Of a stretch of 53,733 nucleotides of DNA, positions 47,455-53,733 are shown piece after piece; position 1 is the first letter of the stretch; every line of letters begins with the position of its first letter. Under the pieces are notes generated by a model, which saw only the letters and a list, made by a program, of their open reading frames with translations, was not told where the DNA came from and ran no database searches. This stretch comes from an uncultured Verrucomicrobiota bacterium (GTDB taxonomy: Bacteria; Verrucomicrobiota; Verrucomicrobiia; Opitutales; Opitutaceae), in NCBI GenBank assembly GCA_913058185.1, contig CAJXQX010000020.1, forward strand, positions 1 through 53,733. The letters run 5' to 3'. The translations under genes were made by a program, and so were the position numbers.

Positions 47455-47517
47455 TTATTTGATGTGGTTGCAGTAACCGTCGTGCACGCTCTGGGCATGC
47501 TCCCGACGGAAAAGTGA

Positions 47518-48387
47518 TTAGTGCGCTTCGGCGGCACCTTCCTCGTGTTCATGGTCGTCGCCATGGTTGCAGATCAGGCCGATGTAGACGGCGCTGAGTA
47601 GGGTGAACACGGTGGCCTGAATCAGGCCTACGAGCATCTCCATGAAGTAGAAGACGAAAAAGAAGTAGGTGCCGTGCAGGAGGTTTTCACCGCCAAAGAC
47701 ATTACCGAAGAGGCGCACGGAAAGCGTGAAGGGCCGGATCATGATCGAGAAGACTTCGATGCAGCCAACGACGAGGAAGACCAGCGTCAGAATTGGGTAA
47801 AGCCATCCGGGGGTTTCGCCCTTATCGGCTTTGTTGCCGAAGAGATCGAGAAAGAGAACCTTGGGTCCGGCGAATTTGAAAACGATGATGAACCAGGCAC
47901 CGAAGGAAAGCAGGGCCAGTGCGATGGTGCCGTTGAAGTCCGAGGTGAAGGGGCGAATCAGCGGAGTGAAATGGTCTCCGCCGTGACCGTCCGTGCCGTG
48001 CCAGCCGATCGTGCCAACGCCAGGGATGAGCCCCATCCAGTTGTTCAGCAGAATGAAAATGAACATCGTAGCCAACAGCGGGAACGCGGCGGGGAATGCC
48101 TTCTTGCCCACGATGGGTTCGAAGAGTTCACGCAGAGCTTCGAGAAGGGTCTCGATCAGCGCCTGTCCCTTGGTCGGGTTGACCGAAGGTTTGCCGACCA
48201 TCCAGATCAGCACGACTAACATCAGGCCCGAAAACACCCAACCGGTGAGGATGGAGTTCGTGACGGCATTGTTCAGGAACAAAGGCTCGGCCCGCGGTGA
48301 TACACCGCCCCCGTCACCAGCAGCGAACGCCGAGGTGGCAATCGCGAAAAGCGGTAGAAATTGGAGGAGTTTTGTAACGCGGGACAT
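47518..48387 (-). CDS. atpB: ATP synthase a subunit
   Basis: The 289-residue membrane subunit has an N-terminal signal-like segment (LLQFLPLFAIATSAFA), about five more hydrophobic stretches, and the stator Arg in PFTLSVRLFGNVFGGENLL. The late helix with VGLIQATVFTLLSAVYIGL is typical. It forms the proton half-channels against the c ring. It is the first gene of the operon; no atpI precedes it. Confidence 0.96.
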   Translation of the reverse strand: MSRVTKLLQFLPLFAIATSAFAAGDGGGVSPRAEPLFLNNAVTNSILTGWVFSGLMLVVLIWMVGKPSVNPTKGQALIETLLEALRELFEPIVGKKAFPAAFPLLATMFIFILLNNWMGLIPGVGTIGWHGTDGHGGDHFTPLIRPFTSDFNGTIALALLSFGAWFIIVFKFAGPKVLFLDLFGNKADKGETPGWLYPILTLVFLVVGCIEVFSIMIRPFTLSVRLFGNVFGGENLLHGTYFFFVFYFMEMLVGLIQATVFTLLSAVYIGLICNHGDDHEHEEGAAEAH

Positions 48388-48569
48388 GAAGACGCAGTGA
48401 TACTTATGAAGACTGGAAAGGAAGTTCGTAGGGCACCGCTCTCTCCCCCGTCAACCTTTGAAAACTAATCTCAGCTGGGTGGGCGCATTCATTAGCTTTC
48501 AGAGCTCAGGCCACAGTCTGTGCTAATCCCATCTTATGGGTGCCGTGACCGGCCTCAATTAATGATTAT
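48388..48569. other. Spacer between trmB and atpB
   Basis: The 182 bases should hold the main promoter of the atp operon, but I cannot pick a convincing -35/-10 pair. No terminator for the trmB transcript is obvious and no small gene is credible. Confidence 0.35.
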
Positions 48570-49160
48570 TCAGGCTCGGCGAGCTATCCAAGATTGGTGG
48601 CTGTCGGCGCGCGCTTCGAAAACGGTCCGTTGCTCGAAGGGCCACTCAGCGTCAGGGGTGACGTTCCATTCCGGGTGGTCGGATACGACGGCCAGCGCTT
48701 CGGCAAAGTATGGGTCGTGATCCGTGCGGAAGCAGAGCTCCGTCCCAGTCCTGGTAAACGTGGCCAGGGCGTGCAGGAAATCGGGTTTGATGAGGCGGTT
48801 CTTTCCATGCTTCCGCTTCGGCCAAGGGTCGGGGAAAAGGATGAAGATACGGCCGTTGAAGCGAACCTCGGAGGGTAACGCTTCGAAAAAGTGCTCCGCC
48901 GAGGCCCTGAGCCAACTCACGTTCGTTACCCCGGCGCGATCGGTTTTTCGGGCGGCCTTTTCGAGCCGTTCTTTGATGATATCGATCGCGATACTGTGCT
49001 CTGCAGGGTTCTTTTCGGCGTAAGCGGCGAGGTAATGGCCGTGCCCGCAACCGATTTCGAGAGTCAGTTGCGGATGATCGAGGGGCAAATCCGCCAATGT
49101 TACGCGTAGTTCAGCGATACGTTGGGCGTTGATGGCTTGAGCCTCTTCAATTGGCGGCAT
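48570..49160 (-). CDS. trmB: tRNA (guanine-N7)-methyltransferase
   Basis: The 196-residue protein has the TrmB Rossmann motif LEIGCGHGHYLAAYA, the second strand EHSIAIDI, ILFPDPWPKRKHGKNRLIKP and FRTDHDPYFAEAL. It methylates G46 in the tRNA variable loop using SAM. It lies between the phoR gene and the atp operon on the same strand; the gap to phoR is 85 bases. Confidence 0.93.
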   Translation of the reverse strand: MPPIEEAQAINAQRIAELRVTLADLPLDHPQLTLEIGCGHGHYLAAYAEKNPAEHSIAIDIIKERLEKAARKTDRAGVTNVSWLRASAEHFFEALPSEVRFNGRIFILFPDPWPKRKHGKNRLIKPDFLHALATFTRTGTELCFRTDHDPYFAEALAVVSDHPEWNVTPDAEWPFEQRTVFEARADSHQSWIARRA

Positions 49161-49245
49161 GTTTGGCGGAAAAAAGCGCCGTGGCGCTACGACGCAAGCT
49201 CAACTCGAACCCAGCACGAGGCCAGCTGGGCCCGATCCGATGCTC

Positions 49246-50517
49246 TTAGGCCGATGGACCCGTTGGCAGTGACAGCACAAAACAGGCCCCCTGCCCCGGC
49301 TGGCTCTCGACGCTCACCTGACCGCCGTGGAGCTGCACAATGTGTTTCACAATGCTCAAACCGAGACCGGTGCCTCCCTTTTCGCGCGAGCGTCCTTTTT
49401 CCACCCGGTAAAATCGTTCGAAGATATGAGGCAGATCCACCGCCGGGATGCCCGGGCCGTCGTCGGAGACTCGGATTTGAATTTCGGTTTGCTGCAAATG
49501 GGCGCTAATTTCGATGGTCGACCCTGCCGTCGTATACTTTAAAGCATTTTCAATCAGATTGTTGAGGACCTGAGAGATCTTTAGGGGGTCGACCACGACG
49601 GTGGTGATGGTCTCGTCGATACTGAACTTGAGGTGATGTAATTCTGCGTTGGGTCGGCTTTTAAAGTCCTCCAGCACCGTCTCGATCAATGGTCTCAGTT
49701 CGATCGATTCCTGCTTCAGCCCGGGACTTGCTGATTCAAGCCGCGAGAGGGTCAAAAGATCATCCAGGAGGGAATTAAGTCGCTCGGTGTGCCGCTGCGC
49801 TGTCTTGAGGAAATTGAGGCGGTCCTTTTCGTCCATCGTTTCGTGGTCATCCACGAGGGTCTCGATATAGCCCTTGATCACGGCGAGCGGGGTGCGGAGC
49901 TCGTGGGAGACGTTGGCGACGAATTCTTGGCGAACGCGTTCGAGGGCTTTTTGGCGCGTTACGTCGTGCAAAACGAACAACGCCCACTTCCCATCACCGC
50001 CGTCGAGCGCCAAGGTGGTTGTCCCCGTGACCTCCACCCAGCGCGTTTCGTTCGATTCGACAAACTCCACTTCAAAACGGGGCTCCGCCCCCCCTGCTCT
50101 CACGCGTTCCACGTAGTTCAAAAACTCCACGCTGTGTAATACGACCTCAAGACGCTGCTCCAATATATCCGTCGCTTCAGGAAATATTTCCTGCAAGGAC
50201 TTATTTGCCAACATGATATGATTGTGACCATCTACGATTAGCACCGCCTCTTTGAGACTCCCCAGGGTGGCTTCGAGCTGAGCCAACTGGGAGACCTGCG
50301 TTTTTTCCAATGAACTAACTTCGGTGATTAAGCCGTTGGCTGCGGTGCAAAATTCATCCCAGTCCCGACCCGATGCGCCCGGATGCTCATGACGCAAAAA
50401 GGGTTGGCGATGCTCCAGGGCATTTTTGACCGTGCGCAGCGCCTTATGATGGCCCGCCAGCTTGGAGCGCATGACCACGAGGGCCACGATCAGAATAAAG
50501 ATGAGAGTCTCCAGCAT
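49246..50517 (-). CDS. phoR: PhoR-like sensor histidine kinase
   Basis: The 423-residue kinase starts with one membrane helix (TLIFILIVALVVMRS), then a PAS domain (LGSLKEAVLIVDGHNHIMLAN), HisKA with NVSHELRTPLAVIKGY and HATPase with NLIENALKY, DDGPGIP and GGTGLGLSIVKH. A short periplasmic loop or none fits the PhoR type, which senses phosphate through the Pst system. It is downstream of the response regulator gene, 39 bases apart, in the usual phoB-phoR order. No pst or phoU genes are in the window. Confidence 0.88.
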   Translation of the reverse strand: MLETLIFILIVALVVMRSKLAGHHKALRTVKNALEHRQPFLRHEHPGASGRDWDEFCTAANGLITEVSSLEKTQVSQLAQLEATLGSLKEAVLIVDGHNHIMLANKSLQEIFPEATDILEQRLEVVLHSVEFLNYVERVRAGGAEPRFEVEFVESNETRWVEVTGTTTLALDGGDGKWALFVLHDVTRQKALERVRQEFVANVSHELRTPLAVIKGYIETLVDDHETMDEKDRLNFLKTAQRHTERLNSLLDDLLTLSRLESASPGLKQESIELRPLIETVLEDFKSRPNAELHHLKFSIDETITTVVVDPLKISQVLNNLIENALKYTTAGSTIEISAHLQQTEIQIRVSDDGPGIPAVDLPHIFERFYRVEKGRSREKGGTGLGLSIVKHIVQLHGGQVSVESQPGQGACFVLSLPTGPSA

Positions 50518-50556
50518 GTTTAAGGGCGAACACTACGTCAGACTCGAAGCCGACAA

Positions 50557-51276
50557 CTATGTTGTCGACTCGTGGACCCTGCGTTCGGCCATTCGATACC
50601 CTACCCCTCGAATCGTTTCAATCCATTCGGCTTCCCCGCCGAGTTTTTCTCGTAAACGCCGCACGTGAGTATCGACCGTTCGGGTCTCTATCTCGGTCTC
50701 GTAGTTCCACACGTTCAGCAACAGATGCTCCCGCGTTTGCACCCGCCCCCGTCGCTCCATCAAAAGGTGCAGCAGCTTAAATTCGGTGGCCGTGAGGTCG
50801 ACAATTTCTCCTCCGATTTGAACCTCGTGGCGGTCGACATCCAGTTCGATTGATCCTACGATTAGCTTCACCGCCTTTGATTCGGTCTTTTCGGAGGTGC
50901 GTCGCAATATATTCTGAACTCGAAGAACTAACTCTTTTGTGCTAAATGGTTTACATATATAGTCGTCTGCTCCAGACTCCAGACCTTGAACTCGATCGTT
51001 CTCCTCAACCTTAGCAGTGAGAAAAATCACCGGGACGTGTTTCAGCGCAGGATCCGCCCGCAGCAGACGACAGATTTGGATCCCATTAATCTCCGGCATC
51101 ATCACGTCGAGAATCACCAGATCAGGCATCATGGAACGGGCCGCCCCAATACTCTGGGTGGGATCGTTTACGGTCTCTGTATCAAACCCTTTGGTTTTCA
51201 GATGATAGGCCACCAAATCGGCGACGTCGGACTCATCATCAACAACGAGAATTTTCTTTCGTGAGCTGTCTGCCAT
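50557..51276 (-). CDS. phoB: PhoB-like OmpR-family response regulator
   Basis: The 239-residue regulator has a receiver with VVDDESD, the phospho-acceptor VILDVMMP and late KPFS, then a winged-helix DNA-binding domain (VDTHVRRLREKL; GVGYRM). I start at the ATG at 51276 (MADSSRKKILVVDD), since earlier in-frame starts to 51318 add no known sequence. Pairs with the adjacent phoR. Confidence 0.9.
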   Translation of the reverse strand: MADSSRKKILVVDDESDVADLVAYHLKTKGFDTETVNDPTQSIGAARSMMPDLVILDVMMPEINGIQICRLLRADPALKHVPVIFLTAKVEENDRVQGLESGADDYICKPFSTKELVLRVQNILRRTSEKTESKAVKLIVGSIELDVDRHEVQIGGEIVDLTATEFKLLHLLMERRGRVQTREHLLLNVWNYETEIETRTVDTHVRRLREKLGGEAEWIETIRGVGYRMAERRVHESTT

Positions 51277-51370
51277 TTGCCAAACCGTAGCCATTGCTTC
51301 GCCGTCATGACAGGCCAAACTGTAGCCGTTTCACAATTGTTACAGTGAGCGCAAACCTGCTGCGTTAAAA

Positions 51371-53266
51371 TTACGAAGAGGTTGACTTGGCGCGACGTGC
51401 TGCCTCGATATATATCAGTAAGATGCTGATATCAGACGGGTTAACTCCACTTATCCGACTCGCTTGGCCAAGGTTTATGGGCAAAGTCTCGGAGAGCTTT
51501 GTCGCGCTCTCTGTCCGCAATCCCTTGATTTCCTGGTAGTTCAATCCCGACGGGATCTTCACTTTTTCGATGTGCTTGAGCTTCTCGACCTGGCGTTGTT
51601 CGCGCTCCAAATAACCGCGATAGTTCACTCGATATTCGATCTCTTGTTGGGTCTCAATGGGGAGTCCAATGTAGTCGTCCGGCATGGTTGGAGTAGCCCC
51701 TTTTCCCTGGGAGGCACGTCGGAAATGATCGCCGTAAGTCCCCTGCTCTCCCCCGGGTCGCTTGGCTTCAATCCACTCAATCCATTTGGTCGTTTCGGTT
51801 ACCTTAGCCTGCATGCGGGTGAGCCGCTCAGGACCCACTAAACCGTGAGTAGCCGCGTGACGAAGTAGCCGGTTTTCGGCGCTACCGTGATTAAACAGCA
51901 ACCGATGCTCCGCCCGGCTGGTAAACATACGATAGGGCTCCTTGGTGCCCTTGGTCACCAGATCGTCGATGAGCACTCCGATATAGGCTTCGTGACGTCC
52001 AATAATCATAGGTTCGTTGCCTCGGGCCTTATTTACGGCGTTTACCCCCGCTACAAGACCTTGGGCCGCGGCTTCTTCATATCCGGAGGTGCCGTTGATT
52101 TGGCCGGCGAAAAACAGATTTTCTGCCTTTTTTGACTCCAAGGACGGAAATAACTGCGTCGGAGGCGCAAAATCATATTCGACGGCGTAAGCGGGTCGCA
52201 GCAGCTCAGCCCGCTCGAGCCCGGGAATTGAGCGCACCATGGCAATCTGCACATCAAACGGTAGCGACGTCGAAAGTCCGTTGATGTAGTATTCGTTGGT
52301 CGTTCGTCCCTCGGGCTCTAAAAACAGCAGATGGCGCGGTTTATCGGCGAACCGCACGAATTTGTCCTCGATACTTGGGCAGTAGCGCGGACCGGTGCTT
52401 TTAATCTCACCCGAATACATGGGAGATTTCGTGAGGTTCTGTTTCACGATTTCTGCCGTTTCGGACGTGGTGTAGGTCATCCAGCAAGAGACTTGATTGG
52501 TGCCGGGCTCCCAGCCGAGCCGTTCCTCGCCGGATTGTTCCACGTGGAACAACGCCGAATCTTGGCGGGTTTCATGGAATGCAAAGCGGGTAGGATTTTC
52601 GTCGCCGCGCTGTTCCTTCATGACCGAGAAGTCTATACTGCGGCCGAGTAGGCGAGGGGGCGTGCCGGTTTTGAGGCGTTCCAGCTCGATACCAACTTCC
52701 TCGAAACTGGCTGATAGAGTCTTGGCGGTGAAGTCACCCATGCGTCCGCCTTCGTTCTTGTTTTGTCCGATGTGCATCAACGCACGAAGGAATGTGCCCG
52801 TGGTGACGACCACCGTGGTGCCGGCAAATTCGATATCCAGATTGGTCCGGACTCCGGTGACTTTGCCGTCCTCGAAGATCAAGCCCGTGACGGTGGCTTG
52901 AAACAACTGCAGGTTGGGCTGCAGCTCTAGCGTGTGCTTCATCCGGTATTGGTAAGCCTTCTTGTCGGACTGCACGCGAGGGGCTTGGACGGCGAGTCCC
53001 TTGGACTCATTGAGGAGTCGGAACTGGATTCCGGTCACGTCGGCATTGATCGCCATCTCGCCTCCAAGAGCATCAATCTCCCTGACAATGTGACCCTTGG
53101 CTTGGCCCCCGATCGCAGGATTACAGCTCATGGCAGCCACCGTATCAATGTTGCCCGTGAGGAGTAGGGTAGAGGCACCCATGCGGGCCGACGCAAGCGC
53201 GGCTTCGCAGCCCGCATGCCCTGCGCCGCAAATGATCACATCGTATGGTAAAGTGTTGAATAACAT
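51371..53266 (-). CDS. mnmG: tRNA uridine-5-carboxymethylaminomethyl modification enzyme MnmG
   Basis: The 631-residue FAD protein shows the Rossmann motif IICGAGHAGCEAALASARMG, SCNPAIGGQAKGHIVREIDALGG, GTFLRALMHIGQN and FAGQINGTSGYEEAAAQGL. With MnmE it installs the 5-aminomethyl-type group on wobble U34 of tRNAs. Its ATG follows the mnmE stop with no gap. The C-terminus (GVNPSDISILLIYIEAARR) is the normal GidA-associated helical domain. Confidence 0.96.
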   Translation of the reverse strand: MLFNTLPYDVIICGAGHAGCEAALASARMGASTLLLTGNIDTVAAMSCNPAIGGQAKGHIVREIDALGGEMAINADVTGIQFRLLNESKGLAVQAPRVQSDKKAYQYRMKHTLELQPNLQLFQATVTGLIFEDGKVTGVRTNLDIEFAGTTVVVTTGTFLRALMHIGQNKNEGGRMGDFTAKTLSASFEEVGIELERLKTGTPPRLLGRSIDFSVMKEQRGDENPTRFAFHETRQDSALFHVEQSGEERLGWEPGTNQVSCWMTYTTSETAEIVKQNLTKSPMYSGEIKSTGPRYCPSIEDKFVRFADKPRHLLFLEPEGRTTNEYYINGLSTSLPFDVQIAMVRSIPGLERAELLRPAYAVEYDFAPPTQLFPSLESKKAENLFFAGQINGTSGYEEAAAQGLVAGVNAVNKARGNEPMIIGRHEAYIGVLIDDLVTKGTKEPYRMFTSRAEHRLLFNHGSAENRLLRHAATHGLVGPERLTRMQAKVTETTKWIEWIEAKRPGGEQGTYGDHFRRASQGKGATPTMPDDYIGLPIETQQEIEYRVNYRGYLEREQRQVEKLKHIEKVKIPSGLNYQEIKGLRTESATKLSETLPINLGQASRISGVNPSDISILLIYIEAARRAKSTSS

Positions 53267-53685
53267 TTATTTACCTATACAAAATGTGGAAAAAAGTCGA
53301 TCAAGCATGGCCTCGTTGTCGATGCGCCCACCAATCTCGCCAAAGGCATCGAGAGTGGCCCGGAGGTCGCTGGCCAGGAGCTCCATTGGCCCGTAATGAG
53401 TGAGGTGCTGAATGGCAGATTCCAGGGCACTGGTGGCGCGACGTAGGGCATCCGCGTGGCGGGCGTTGATTGCGATTTGATCGCTGGAATCGGCGGCGGA
53501 AAAGTTGTCGGCTAATGTGATCACTCGCTTATCGAGATTGGCCATACCGTCGTGGGTGAGGGCTGAGATGGAGATCGTATCAAAGCCGGCAGCTATCGCT
53601 CGCGGTGAGTTGTTGGCTAATAGGTCTACCTTGTTGAGCACCACTAACGTTGTCGCCGGATCGAGCTGTGCAGATACTTCGGGGG
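53267..53685 (-). CDS. mnmE: tRNA modification GTPase MnmE, 3' part only
   Basis: The last ~139 codons of MnmE: the G4 motif NKVDLL, the G5 region SISALTHDG and the C-terminal helical domain with the characteristic end RLFSTFCIGK, where the final Cys is in the conserved CIGK. It abuts mnmG directly. The upstream rest is missing because the contig ends; the sequence from 53686 on is adapter, so nothing beyond should be translated. Confidence 0.92.
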
Positions 53686-53733
53686 CTGTCTCTTATACAC
53701 ATCTGACGCTGCCGACGACTCCTTACGTGTAGA
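53686..53733 (+). other. Nextera adapter read-through (sequencing artefact)
   Basis: The sequence from 53686 begins CTGTCTCTTATACACATCTG, the Tn5 mosaic end, continues with the Read 1-side Nextera adapter, then CTCCTTAC, the reverse complement of i5 index GTAAGGAG (the S505 code), and GTGTAGA, the start of the flow-cell adapter. This is library sequence kept at a contig end, not genome. Confidence 0.98.

Overview
The window is the end of an assembled bacterial contig, probably from a member of Verrucomicrobiota close to Opitutales. That placement is inference: it rests on an olefin-type OleC/OleD pair, a PEP-CTERM-anchored repeat protein, a multi-PAS phosphatase and the overall gene mix, not on a marker gene. 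No rRNA, tRNA, CRISPR array or complete insertion sequence was seen. The last 48 bases (53686-53733) are not genomic: they are the Nextera transposase adapter read-through followed by an i5 index.

Layout: 1-4.9 kb holds a broken SYLF-domain gene, a four-PAS PP2C phosphatase, a small DUF2007 protein and an AmpG-like MFS permease. 4.9-9.5 kb holds a doubly interrupted threonine dehydratase, a secreted EF-hand protein, a RelE-like protein, pssA and dnaN. 9.5-18 kb holds an unknown membrane protein, a hybrid histidine kinase cut by two stops, an RlmD-like and a TrmH-like RNA methyltransferase, and a frameshifted S9 peptidase with twin G9 tracts. 18-23 kb is a minus-strand run of HDAC-like hydrolase, RNase D, oleC and oleD. 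23-31 kb holds a small membrane protein, a 1138-residue protein that I read as a PPi-type PEP carboxykinase, a frameshifted barrel-like protein, a SulP transporter and a broken TonB-like protein. 31-41.4 kb holds two amidohydrolases, a VOC protein, an FKBP isomerase, a frameshifted PEP-CTERM repeat protein, the feoA-feoA-feoB-Cys-rich protein iron operon and a broken Ala-rich repeat protein. 41.6-53.7 kb is a housekeeping block on the minus strand: mnmE (partial), mnmG, phoB, phoR, trmB and the complete ATP synthase set atpBEFHAGDC.

Three patterns stand out. First, eight genes carry 14 stops or frameshifts, all in accessory genes, while roughly 37 kb of housekeeping sequence has none; this looks like real decay or phase variation rather than random error, although the contig end shows the assembly is not flawless. 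Second, short arrays with a 7-base period but different unit sequences sit in atp operon spacers, where they form inverted arms, and inside coding insertions of oleC and the RlmD gene. Third, the feo promoter carries a 19-bp near-perfect palindrome between its -35 and -10 boxes, a likely iron-repressor operator.
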